A stretch of 64,000 nt of DNA, taken from Bugula neritina (Eukaryota; Bryozoa; Gymnolaemata; Cheilostomatida; Bugulidae). The stretch lies in the NCBI GenBank assembly GCA_964035545.1, contig OZ037765.1, positions 33,107,004 through 33,171,003 on the forward strand, written 5' to 3'. Each line of letters opens with the position of its first letter. Position 1 is the stretch's first letter. Shown here one piece after another: positions 12,301 to 23,923 of the stretch. Made by a program: the position numbers and the translations under genes. Below the pieces are notes generated by a model. That model ran no database searches. It was not told the DNA's origin and saw nothing but the letters and a program-made list of their open reading frames with translations.

Positions 12301-15300
12301 AATATCCAGTATCCCTTCTGTAATATTATATTGTTGTGTAATATAATATTATAGTATATGCTTCAGTGAATACCCACAATGCAACAGCTATTCATGAGAC
12401 TACAACATGAGTCAGCTGGCCCACGCTACTTAGGAACTCTGGCATTGCTTTACATCTCATATATTTAACTCCAGTATATTGGGTTAAAGTGCAAAGAGTT
12501 GATGTGCTCAATTTTACTTTGAAACTAAGTGTTACTGTAGGAATGGGTTTGCAAACTGTGAGAATAGCTGGAAATGAGGAAATAGAAGATATATTTAGTC
12601 AAATGTAGCTATTTAATCACTAAAGACAGTATTTTCTTCGTTAGCTATCTTCTGGCAACCAAAGTAGTGTAACAAGTTAGCCAACATGCATATAGTTTAC
12701 CTTAAACATATGGTGTTTCTGGCTGCATTATTTTACTAGAATAATTTTTATAGGTAATGACTTCCCTTGAAAGTAAGAATATAATATTTTAAGTAAGAAT
12801 AAAGTAATATATTACTTATATTAAAGATATGAGTAATATATAACATATTAAAGTGTTCTAAATTTCATATTAAGCATATTACTATATTCTACAAAGCTGT
12901 ATGTGGACACTATTCATAATATCATAGTGTAGACAACCCCTGTATCTCTAGCATTTCTCTCCAGGTATATGAAAGGTTTGGCACTGAGCTGTGTGTAGTT
13001 GTGCTCAATATGAACACAGGCAAGGAAGAGTATTTCCACCCTAAGACTACTCCAGATATACCAGTGAGGGTGGCTGTGCGCATGTCCATCTCTGTACCAG
13101 GTAAATAGTTAGGTTCTAAGGTACATGTTACACAATGTGTAATACGAAAGCAGTTGCTACGAAAGCAATTCGTAGATGCAGGGAAGTCAACCTGTATTTA
13201 GTTTTATTCATCTCTGAAACTGTTTGCTTTATGTAACTGACGGAAAACTGCTCACTATATAAATATGTATGTGTGAATAAAAATACCACCTTGAACTGTA
13301 AACTACTATTATTACACATATGTATTTTACTTCTCTTTTCTTATTTATCGTGCACATTCTTAGACCCAATTGTTATTTTAGACATTCTTGAAGTTGTTTC
13401 TATTTTTAGAGCTCAGTGCTAGCATGTACATTAACTGACTAACTGTATGATGTACATTGTACATTATGCCTCACTATACACAGTATTTATGTTATAAAAT
13501 ATTATCTAACAGTATTCTAACTCATATAACGTTCTTATAGAGACAGTATATTCTACAGGTGTGTTGGAGCCGATATCCTTAGAGAATGTGACAGGAAGTA
13601 CTGACCTATATATTGATGGTGGAGTTATCTGTAATTACCCAGTCTATGTGTTTGACGGTTCGTATCACCATGTCTGTATGAAGTGAACACTAGTGCTAGT
13701 ACATGTGTGTTTACTGTATAAGTAGTTGGCTGTAGTAGTGTGTGTTTACTGTATAAGTAGTTGGCTGTAGTAGTGTGTGTTTACTGTATAAGTAGTTGGC
13801 TGTAGTAATGTGTGTTTACTGTATAAGTAGTTGGCTGTAGTAATGTGTGTTTACTGTATAAGTAGTTGGCTGTAGTAGTGTGTGTTTACTGTATAAGTAG
13901 TTGGCTGTAGTAGTGTGTGTTTACTGTATAAGTAGTTGGCTGTAGTAACGTGTGTTTACTGTATAAGTAGTTGGCTGTAGTAACGTGTGTTTACTGTATA
14001 AGTTGGTGGCTGTAGTAATGTGTGTTTACTGTATAAGTTGGTGGCTGTAGTAGTGTGTGTTTACTGTATAAGTAGTTGGCTGTAGTAACGTGTGTTTACT
14101 GTATAAGTAGTTGGCTGTAGTAGTGTGTGTTTACTGTAATGTTATAAATATTATATTTTGCTTACAGCTGCACTTTACAACGCAGTCAATTAATCTATAT
14201 ATGCGTTCATTTTGGATGAAATCTAACTGACCAGTTGTTAGATGCCTTGATTACATCATCATTAAAAAACTCCTTTTCGAGCTCATAGCTACGTACGCCA
14301 CTTTATATTATATGTGCAATATAATATAAAGTTTAGGGTTTCTAAAACATATTATATTTTCTCAGACATGAGGATGATGATATCACTATGATGTAATATC
14401 TATAAATAGATAATATCTGTAAATAGCATTTATCTCTATATCCACCCACAGGCTGGTGGCTGTCTATGCAACCCAAGGATCACATCTACGAAAGACTGTG
14501 CAGTACTCCAAAAGAAAACATCTGTGATGAGTTGTCTTTCCTTTATGATAGTAAAAACAAGTTTACTCAAAACGATTTCAAAACAATCGGATTCAAACAG
14601 GTAATTTTCCTGTTGGGTTCTTAAAACTAAATAACTTTTCTCCAAACTTAAATAAATATGTAATATATAATATAATGGATATGTTATTATTTAATTTTCA
14701 ATTAAATAATATTAATCACATAACATAATATATTGTATGGTATTTATGATGTAATGTTGTATTATATTATTCCTTTCTAAACTGCAGACTGTTAACACCA
14801 ATTTTTTCAACGAATCTATTGTCCGCTCGTGTTTCAATGAAGATTGTGAGTTGGTGAGGAACACAAACATAAACTTCTCTAGACCAGACACAAAACTAGT
14901 CAAGTGAGTGTCTCCTTCTCTCTTGTGTGAATTGGGAAGGGGAGCATATACCACCCCCTTACTGGAAAATAAATTGGTTAGCTTATCATTTCTCTGTAAA
15001 TATGAATGCTTGATGAAAAATTTTTCTGCTTCGCCGGAGGTTATTTGCACCATTGTGTGGTTTTGTTAGGCTAATTGATGGGCGTTTTTACTGTTATAAC
15101 TTAAAGGATATTTTATAGTATTAACATCAAATATGCTACTACATAATATGGAATTAGCTGGTATCTCCTGGAATACAGCTGGGCTAGCTTCAGGTGGGCT
15201 AGCATCAGGTGGGTTGGCAGCAGGTGGGTTAAGTCAGCAGGTGGGTTAAGTCAGCAGGTAGATTGGTAGCAGGTGGGTTGGCAGCAAATGAGTTGTAGAA

Positions 15301-18300
15301 GAGAGTTGAGTAATGCTTTGGTTTGATGACTTTCCATTTCATAAATTTGTTTATTAAATGCTTTTACTGTAATACTGGAAACTATTCAACTAAATGCCTT
15401 TACTGTAATACTGTAAACTATTCTATTAAATGCCTTCACTGTAACACTGTAAACTATTCAACCTAATGCCTTCACTGTAATGCTGAGGAATATTCCAGAA
15501 AGAGAGTGAAACACATGAAATCTCTGGAGAGAGCCACTCAAATTCACTCAGCCACACTCGGTGCTCTACTCAAATTGTTTAAGGTAAATTCTCATTTGCT
15601 GCTCATGAAAGGTTAGTTGGTGGGTGTGTGTTATAATTCGGACAATCACAGCCATCATGCATCGCTTCCTTAATCATTTTGTTGCTATAAACATGTTACA
15701 TAAGTCATGAAATGAGATCCAAGCCCTTCTTTATGAAGTTTTGAGAATGCATAACCATGAGATACAGAGGTAGCCTTACTATCTTTACAGTGTATTTATA
15801 AACAAAAAGGAAATTAATTAATTAACCTGCAAATCCAAATTGTTGAAGTTTAAAGAATAGTAAAACCTCGATTTTTTGTTTTTAATGTTAATCTGAATGT
15901 TTGCAGATTCTCAGGAAGTGCTATGATGCAGAGGGGTACGTGCTGAAGGACAGACTGTACGAATCTCTCTCTAATAAGAGCGTAAGCTATGAACTGGAGC
16001 CTTATTAGAGCAAATCATAATAATAATATAATGAAGGCAGTCAACTTTACATAAGCATTTAAATCAGTTTATTTGGAGTTACCCTCTTTTATAGTATAAA
16101 TATTTTCTCCAAGTTGAAATGCAGCTAAATACGAAACTACTTTTCACTAGATTGTGTGTGTAATTTAGATTTCTCTCAGCTCAAAGATTTCTTTTTTAGC
16201 ACAACTATTCATTCTCATTTCAATCAAACCAGTTTTAAACCCACATGTTTAAACTTGTAGTGAAAGATTTTGGTAGCTTGACTCATTTATATACATCCTT
16301 TAATTTTAAGCCATAGTCATTTCAGTTGTTTTGCAAGATATAAAGTTGTGAAATTAAATCGCTGTTACCTACAGGACGGGTTTACCGAAAGTCACATGTC
16401 AATACTGTTTGGGAAGGGCATATCTGCAGAAGAAGTAGTGAAGGATATTCCATCACATGATAACTTGGTAAGCAACGTAGCTATGTACTCTTGCTGCTAT
16501 GTATTACTATAATACAATAAATTGCTGTGTTACTTATATAACTATAGTATTTATTTCTATAATAATCTAAAGGTAGAAACTGAACTTGCATTTAAAGAGT
16601 TTCTATTAAAATTGAAAATAATCATTATTATTAAAATATGATTCCGTTTTTACATAAAAATTTTCATTTGCAGCTCATTTATAACTTTTCTTATCTACTC
16701 TTTAGAGATTTGTATTTTGAAATATTATAAAAAGTAATGAAATAAAAAGTTTTATATTATATGTATTGTTTAGCTGAAATAATGCATTAGCTGCTTTTCT
16801 ATGCCCTATATATAAAATTTTTTTCTAAATCTTCTGCCCTAAAACCACAATATATACATAAAATAGCATTGAGTGACCAAAACCCTTACTAAAACTCCAA
16901 GTATTAAAGTTACTAGACGCATTCTTCATTGTATCTCACAACAGATAACCACCATTGACCTTGACAATCACTTACGGGGGTTCGGAGTGGACGTCCACAA
17001 GATGATAGAGTCATCATCCGCCTTCCGAGGCAGCGACCTTGGTGACGTGAAATCATTCTGGTCCCGTCTGCAGCGTAACGTCACCTGTGCAGCACGCCGA
17101 GGGTATCTCAAGGTAACAGCTTTCTGCGGTGACATATGTTTATGTTTACCAGTTTAGCCTTCCTTAGTTAGCTGATTATGAAGAACATTTATTAAAGTTG
17201 GCTAGCACCCAATAATCTGTTTTATCTTCAAAGTGTCATTTTCAAACAGACAAGCTCTCCTATTCTACATGATTGCTGCTCAAGTTTTTTAAAGCTTACC
17301 TGTTTTTTCATCATATTGGCACTTTTCATCAAAAATGATATAAGATGCATGACAAAAAGATTCAAAATCCTGAACCACCCTTGTCAGAAGCTTCACGCTG
17401 GGCATTTATATCTTGGAGTTGTCTCCTCCCATTCAGTGCTAGGATAGGAAGAGACAACTCCAAAATATAAATACCCAGCATGTGGCTTCTGAAAAGGGTC
17501 TATTGCGAGTCATGAAGTTTTCTTTCTATAACTGGAGTTGTCATTCCAACTTTGCATGATCCAACTTGTTATTTCCTCTTTGTGAAAAATGAATAGATTA
17601 TGTTGACTTGCATTTTAGCTCATTATCGTGAATCTATATTTACTTTATTCTGTTACTTCTACATTTACCTTATTCTGTTATACTCCTACTCTTACCTTAT
17701 TCTGTTATACTCCTACTCTTTCCTTATTCTGTTATACTCCTACTCTTACCTTATTCTGATATACTCCTACTCCTACCTTATTCTGTTATACTCCTACTCT
17801 TACCTTATTCTGTTATACTCCTACTCTTACCTTATTCTGATATACTCCTACTCTTGCCTTATTCTGTTATACTCCTACTTTTACCTTATTATGTTATACT
17901 CCTACTCTTACCTTATTCTGTTATACTCCTACTCTTACCTTATTCTGCTACAGCCAGAAGATGTCGAGAGGACTGTCAGCATACACACAGACTACATCCA
18001 GTTTCTAGACTTTGATATGTGCCCACAGGATAAGGAATTTTTAATACAGGTTAGAGCTTTACTATAAGAGACTGTACTATACTAAGAGTATACTCAATAT
18101 ACCTAGTACTCTATTGTTGTTTGTATACCTATGCTACTGCTAGGATTACGTCTGCTATAAGTATACTATTAGTTTTAGAAGTCTAAGTGAGTGTTGATAT
18201 TTGGTGCTCAGATAGTCAACGAGTGACGACTCCTTTTATGTTTATTATCATCCTCTGGTTACCATCTCTCATAAAGATATTCCATCATATATTATCAAAG

Positions 18301-18656
18301 CTGAATTTCCCTCAATTAATATAAAGGATAACATAGATTATTCACTAAATTCTTGCAACAACATCAAAACCTCTCTTTTACATTTTAGTTTTGAATTTCA
18401 ATTCTTCTAAGTTGTTTATTTTGTATTCTCACAGCAAGGATACAAGTACACGTTCGCATTTCTTCAGAAGTATATGCAGAAACAGCGCAAGGGAAACACC
18501 GAGTGCAAAGAGCCTTGCCAGCAACATGTTAGCGAAAGTGACCCAACAATTCTGCCAAACTCTAGGGCTAGCAAAGCTACTATATTTTATATTGATGAGG
18601 AAGAAGAGCGCAATCATGGGATAGACATCCTTGACACTGCAGCAGACGTCGGATGA
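9336..18656 (+). CDS. Patatin-like phospholipase with degenerate EF-hand region (PLA-B)
   Basis: Predicted acyl hydrolase of membrane lipids, 634 aa from 13 exons: 9336-9704, 10084-10225, 11407-11543, 12965-13100, 13541-13657, 14452-14600, 14788-14903, 15499-15583, 15907-15981, 16375-16467, 16945-17112, 17954-18049 and 18435-18656. All have GT-AG borders and matching phases. The patatin signatures are complete: FEGGGVKG oxyanion loop (GGG 110-112), GSSIG elbow (Ser139) and DGG (Asp287). Residues about 418-500 align with the EF-hand region of its paralogue on the - strand at 45230-54530. The first loop keeps D/E/G (CYDAEGYVLKDR), while the second has lost key ligands. A conserved helical block (residues about 530-575, ending QGYKYTFAFLQKYM) is followed by an acidic tail ending DTAADVG. 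The start MGASWKKTS resembles an N-myristoyl site but has Lys at position 6. The ATG sits one base after an acceptor-like ctttcag, so a 5' untranslated exon is likely. AATAAA lies at 18893. Confidence 0.88.
13711..14142. repeat. 35-bp minisatellite in PLA-B intron 5
   Basis: About 12 copies of a 35-bp unit containing gtgtttactgtataagtag and ttggctgtagta. The array begins about 50 bases after the donor of the exon carrying the catalytic DGG. Confidence 0.9.
15180..15490. repeat. Two short tandem repeats before PLA-B exon 8
   Basis: At 15180-15300 a gcaggtgggtt-type unit recurs about eight times. From about 15345 a 36-bp unit (ctaaatgcctttactgtaatactgtaaactattcaa) recurs about four times and runs into the acceptor gaatattccag at 15498. 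Confidence 0.75.
17384..17490. repeat. Inverted repeat able to form a long hairpin
   Basis: The left arm, about 17389-17430 (agaagcttcacgctgggcat..), and the right arm, about 17446-17490 (..atacccagcatgtggcttct), are near-complementary over roughly 40 bases around a short loop. The inner arms contain ggagttgtctcc and gacaactcc. It looks like a small foldback element in PLA-B intron 11. Confidence 0.75.
17640..17950. repeat. 27-bp pyrimidine-rich minisatellite abutting PLA-B exon 12
   Basis: About 11 copies of a 27-bp unit (taccttattctgttatactcctactct) run straight into the acceptor cttattctgctacag at 17953. The unit is essentially a polypyrimidine tract, so the exon has an unusually long pyrimidine-rich run-up. 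The open frame across it is a repeat by-product except for the last part, which is exon 12. Confidence 0.9.
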
Positions 18657-20727
18657 ACTGCAGGGATAACCAGCCTATGAACTATCAAACTTTCGATATT
18701 AGCACTGACTTTTACTAAAACTAGAAATTACTAAATATACTTGTTAGAATTTAAGCTTAAGAAAGAAACAAGAATACATTCACGTCTTATATGCAATATA
18801 TTGTATTGAATTCTTATATAATATATTTTGTAAAAATCTCAATGACAAAAGTCTACTGCATATGTGACCAACAAAAGAAGTATACTAGAACAAATAAATG
18901 TGTTTTGTACTTAGGAGTTGTGTTTCCGATACGTTAATCTCTTGTTTTACAGGTAAGGTATGTTTGTTTCCGCAGGTAAAAGTTCTGAGAAAACCTTCCG
19001 GATTTTAAGGCAACGCGTTTACACATACGCCTGATTAAAATTGTGCTAATTAGTATTAGTATATTATAATAATATATCCTTGCTCCTCGGGCTTCAATTG
19101 TATGAGGAAAAACCTGCACTTCTATTCACAATCACTGACAGTTTTTTTTAATACCAATACCAGCATTTTATATAAATAATGAATATATACATAATGATAG
19201 TAATTTTTAGACTAGTCCCAGTAAACACGGTCAATCTCAATCTGATCTTTGAGTTTTTGCAATCAATATGAATATGAAATTCAAATTCAAATTGAATATC
19301 ATAATCATTACCCGTTACCGTTACGATTATCATTATGATTATGATTGTCAATAACATTATTTATTCATCATTATGAGTAAGAATAAAATTATAATTGTTT
19401 TTTGAATTTGTCATGATAATAATGGTTAATTCGTTCATTACTCATACTCGTAGTCATTACTCATTAGTCTTAGACTTACAGTTACACTTGTGACTTACTG
19501 TTACTGTTAGTGTTACAGTGTTAGACTTAGTGTTAGTGCTACACTTACTCTTAGTCTTACTCACCTAGAGCTAGTAGTAGTAGTACAAGTAGTATTACTA
19601 TTAGTATTAGTGTTAGTGGACAATAATATAAATAAATATAATCATAATCATAGTGATAATGTGATGGTAATGATAATCAGCTTCAAGTATCATCAATTTC
19701 AAGCAATCGTCACAAATGCCAATGGTAGTGGTACTCTGACTACTCATTAGTCATTATTGTTAATAATTATTAATAATATTATGGCTATCACAATAATTAT
19801 AAACTATAAAGAGTAATCATTATGATAATGATTTATAATATTATAATTATCGTGATGATGATGGTATAAACATAATGATCATAATTCTTTAAATAATCAT
19901 AATTTTAAATTTATTCATAGTTTTTTTCTAATATAGAAATAAAATTAAATATATTAATATTTTTATTGTTTGAGAAAATTAAAATTATTTAGTTATTTTC
20001 ATTTAGTTTTAATTTAAGTTTAATTTATTTAATTTTATGCTTATGGGCATTTTGATTTCGTTCGCACCAAATAATAAGTTGTTTGAACTTTAAGTGACAA
20101 TTTCAAACACATGCCACAGACTAATATAAAATTAAATCTGTTTGATTGATCACTTAACTATTTCCTATATTTGGATTACGATTGTTAATTGAGTTGCTAT
20201 TAACTGACTTTGTTCAGTGTTAACAGTTAAGTTATACTTATTGGTCATTGTAATTGTTAATAGTATTGATAGTTGATTAAGCAAGCTTTGAGTCACAATT
20301 TAAATCACTTTATTAATGCGCTGATTTTAATAACTATTTTATGTAGACAACTTGATGTTCTGTTGTAATAAATGTAAAACTGGAGCCCAATAAATATAAA
20401 GTATAAACATAGTATGTACCAAGTAGAACCTAGAATATATAAGTGTAACATGTCATGTGCTAAGATGTATTCGAAATTAACTTATGGTTCAAACTGCCAA
20501 GTTTCAAATAAACATTTGGGTTTTCAACCATATGGTGGTGCTACTACTGTAAAAGTAATTTGAGCTTTGAGTTGAATCTACTTTAAATGTCTCTATATCA
20601 AAGAGTTTATTGGACCTAGTGTAAATTGTTGATAACTCAGTTTACTTTTGAGTATATCACAAATATGTCCATTTTATCAAATTCAATTGCCTTAATTCTA
20701 CACGGAGCTGAATTTTAACTTTTGCAG
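18657..20727. other. AT-rich intergenic DNA
   Basis: This holds the 3' UTR of PLA-B (AATAAA at 18893-18898), then from about 19140 low-complexity DNA built from short motifs such as ttactcatta, tagtgttag and ataatcat, many in both orientations. I see no gene. Confidence 0.6.
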
Positions 20728-20828
20728 AGAGAAAGGCACAGTGGATGGATCCACGACACAGACTAAATTACCACTAGCAGACACGAACCCAGCCCCAACT
20801 CATGTCTTATAACATCTAGCTACTCAAC

Positions 20829-21641
20829 ATGGGAGTATCAGAGTACCTGTGTTGCTGTCTGGACGTGGCCACCGGTGCCATATTGACGGGTCTATATACG
20901 TGTATGCTGTCCCTAGCCTTCCTAGCTATTGGCATAGACAGTACAGTGCAGGTTTCTCGCGAGTCGCATAGTCAGTCGGATGCTATGGTTATGAATGCCA
21001 TTCACGGCTTGCTTATTGCTCTAAGTGTAATCTACGGCATTGCTTCCATCTCTCTAGTGCTGGGAGCTTCGAGGAAATTCAAAAAGTACACCGTCTCATG
21101 GATAGTCATTACACCGCTGTGGACAATAGTTGTTTTGTGCTACTTGGTCATTTTACCAGCCAAGTTGTTCAACGCTATTAAACTTACAGGTCCCACTTCA
21201 AGGATATGCGGTACAGTGTTCATTGTGGCCATGAACACATTCTGTATGGTCGTTGTATGCATGTTTTTTGTGTCGTTGGTGAGGTCTCCTGTACAGACCC
21301 TCAAGAGTCTCGGGGTTGTTGAGGCGTTAGAAACTGGTTTTTCTAACGGCTATTCTAGGCTGAGAGAAAGTTTTAGGCCTAAGAAGTCAAAGTTGAAAGT
21401 TGGTTATAATAGCAAGGCATCAGCGACCTCTACAGCAGCACCTGAGCTGGCGGGGGCAGTTGTCCTCAACCCTAACAAGTTAGAGGTTACTCGGTCTAGT
21501 CGCCCTTCAACCCGACAAGCTGACGTCGGCGATGTCGCTGTCAGTGAGCACACTTCACAACCACTGGAGGCAGCCGACCAGCTTAACTACGGAAATACTT
21601 ACTCCGGACTTTCTAATCCAGCTTTTACCTCTGAAATATAA
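20829..21641 (+). CDS. Four-helix membrane protein, possibly LAPTM-like
   Basis: A single open frame of 270 aa. An in-frame TAG five codons before the ATG supports the start, and an acceptor-like cttttgcag at about 20727 suggests a 5' untranslated exon. Four hydrophobic segments are clear: about residues 15-36 (TGAILTGLYTCMLSLAFLAI), 53-80 (MVMNAIHGLLIALSVIYGIA), 92-112 (WIVITPLWTIVVLCYLVIL) and 127-150 (VFIVAMNTFCMVVVCMFFV). The N-terminus has a CCCL cluster directly before helix 1, like the CC-rich start of LAPTM endolysosomal proteins. The cytosolic tail of about 120 residues contains YSGL and NPAF, which could act as sorting signals. I see no claudin W-GLW-C-C signature and no tetraspanin CCG. 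Family placement is a guess from topology; the coding call is firm. Confidence 0.75.
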   Translation: MGVSEYLCCCLDVATGAILTGLYTCMLSLAFLAIGIDSTVQVSRESHSQSDAMVMNAIHGLLIALSVIYGIASISLVLGASRKFKKYTVSWIVITPLWTIVVLCYLVILPAKLFNAIKLTGPTSRICGTVFIVAMNTFCMVVVCMFFVSLVRSPVQTLKSLGVVEALETGFSNGYSRLRESFRPKKSKLKVGYNSKASATSTAAPELAGAVVLNPNKLEVTRSSRPSTRQADVGDVAVSEHTSQPLEAADQLNYGNTYSGLSNPAFTSEI

Positions 21642-22461
21642 ACATATTCAACATTCCAACTGATTAAGCCAAAACACTTTCATGCTGTGATAAGTGACTC
21701 TCATTTCTCTTGCTAAACAGTCATGTGCTAAATTGATATTGTTTTCACCATTCCATTTGATATGTTATTTTATATTGTATATTTTTGTAGCTAGTGCTCC
21801 CAACATCTAGGTTTGTTGCCGTGTTTTATATAAGCATTACTTTACTTCATACTGTGTAACCCATATTACTTCTATCTTTTTAATGTTTTATCAAAACATT
21901 CCAATTTCTCTCATAAATCTGATTGTTTTTTGTCGCATCAAGTTGTCTATTATCTCTTTTTTTGTTATGCTGCATGAAATTGATAAGCATATATGGTATT
22001 TGTGTACTTTTATCTGTATTTTACACCAATAGTGATCTATTCAAATATTCTAGACATCTGAAAAATTGGTTTTTCTGGCAAAGTAGCAATCTTCTTGTAT
22101 GCTGGAAACCAAACAACGCATTGCCTTTTGCTGCTTCTATTAATCCAGAAATGTTGTTTGCCAAATAATAATATTCAACTAATTTCAATGGTAATTAGAC
22201 ATTCCAAACACAACATTCATGGTTTTACTCACAAATTAAATTGTATACATAAATTTCTATTAAGTTAAATATCTGGTACTTTATGTACCACTGATTATAT
22301 CCCATGAAAGTGCTTAGTGAAGCTCATGTAGGAAGACTGGTGGTCAAAAATTGTTACAATAAATTGGGGCTAATACAAATGGAAGGCACAGTAGTTGTTA
22401 CAACAAGTGCAATCACAAGTACAAGCGCTGTGTTCATAGTAAGTCGGCAAAAATAAAAATT
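21642..22461. other. Intergenic DNA, no gene seen
   Basis: 3' flank of the membrane-protein gene. A short open frame at 21923-22168 is AT-rich with no homology I recognise and no splice context, so I leave it uncalled. Confidence 0.5.
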
Positions 22462-22533
22462 GGGCCAGTCCGGGATTTGAACCCGGGACCTCTCGCACCC
22501 TAAGCGAGAATCATACCCCTAGACCAACTGGCC
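22462..22533 (-). tRNA. tRNA-Pro (anticodon AGG)
   Basis: On the - strand 72 bases fold as a complete cloverleaf. The acceptor stem pairs ggccagt with actggcc, with discriminator C. The D arm is ttggtctaggggta (box A). The anticodon arm is ctcgc-TTAGGGT-gcgag with AGG at the centre. The T arm is cccgg-GTTCAAATC-ccggg (box B). No intron and no encoded CCA, as expected for a nuclear gene. It closely follows the standard animal tRNA-Pro(AGG) pattern. Confidence 0.95.
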
Positions 22534-23923
22534 ACTTAGAAAAAGACGCTAATAATAACAAATAAATTCATAATAGCATATTTTCGGTTACAACTATTAT
22601 TACTCCGCGCAACTATTTTCCCAGATAACTCCAAAGTTTCAACAGTAATAACTATATTAAATAGGCTACATTGTATTAAATATTTTGCAAATCTGAGTGT
22701 TACCTAGACTTCAATAATAGACCTCAGTCTAATGTTGACAAATTTACAAAAATTATGATGCAACATGTTGGTTGATTATTAAACTTTACATATAATACTT
22801 TTAGTGATGATCATGAATTACCTTAATGATTATGAAAATCCATGCAATATAGGACATCCAAAGATATGTTTTTTTATCAACTTTTTATTTACTTTATACA
22901 ATGCAAGAAAATTAATATACTTCTAGCTTCATCAAAACAATGATGTTGGTTTTATTGTTTGAAGGCTATTGTTAAGAATAAGGCACAGGTTTGCTTTATG
23001 AGAGTACTTTATTTTTCAAGTCATTATCCAAGTTTTGTGCAAACTTCAACATATACCATAATTTTAGACTTTACTTGTATAGAGGTAGCATTGAACTATA
23101 TAGTTATAGTTTCAGTTCAGTGAAAGGCAGTATGCCAACAAATATTTTAGTGACCATAACTCCAAATATAAACAGAGGTGATAATCATAAAACTCTTATT
23201 ATGCAGGTGGTGTGTATTTTAATTGCCTCTATACAACTGAAAGTCTACAAAGCTTCCAATGCTGTTGCTTATGAGTTAAAATGTAATTCTAAAGTACCCA
23301 CCAAATAATCATTTTAATCGCAGAAGTAAAAAGTGAAAGTTTAACATTCAGTATAGGTTGCTCATGTTTGATTGAACAACTCGAAAGTATCAAAGGACTG
23401 AGTATGATGGTACCTCGGAACTCACACCTCTACATTATGCTAGTTTTGTGGTCTTGCCCATACTATAGCCTGTGAAGTGTGAGGGTATCACCCCCTGTCC
23501 CAACCTTTGTTGTTTTCCTCCCTTAGACTCTGAAACATTAGAATTCAAATCATTCGTTCTTTTGCAAACTTGTTAGTTCTGTGAAATTACTGGTTAAAAT
23601 TTATCGATACATCACTAAAAATTTGCTTTTACGATAAGCCTAGAGGTTAAACAATAGCTTTTGTGTACTTGAGTGGGACTATTTTGAGCACCTGCTAGTT
23701 GGCGGATGCGCGTGCCTTTTCACGCTCGTGAATTCACTAATCCGCCATTGAAGCAACAAAGTCGAGAAACGATGTCACGGTGACCAACTAATTTCTTAAA
23801 AGTGTCGTTTTACTAAATAAATGAGCTTTATTTATGACTTCTCAGTTGTAGAATTATAGACGAGAACTGCTGCTATACAGATAAGTGAATATTTATTAAA
23901 ATTTTTATCGCTGTTAACGTAAA
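22534..23923. other. Promoter/5' region upstream of the AUTS2-like gene
   Basis: AT-rich DNA with a more GC-rich patch at about 23700-23790 (gcgcgtgcc, cacgctcgtg), plausibly the core promoter or start of the 5' UTR. An open frame at 22991-23308 is AT-rich and not recognisable as a protein. Confidence 0.4.

Noticed and set aside
21923-22168. 81-codon + strand frame after the membrane-protein gene
   Set aside because: AT-rich, no recognisable similarity and probably within the 3' UTR.
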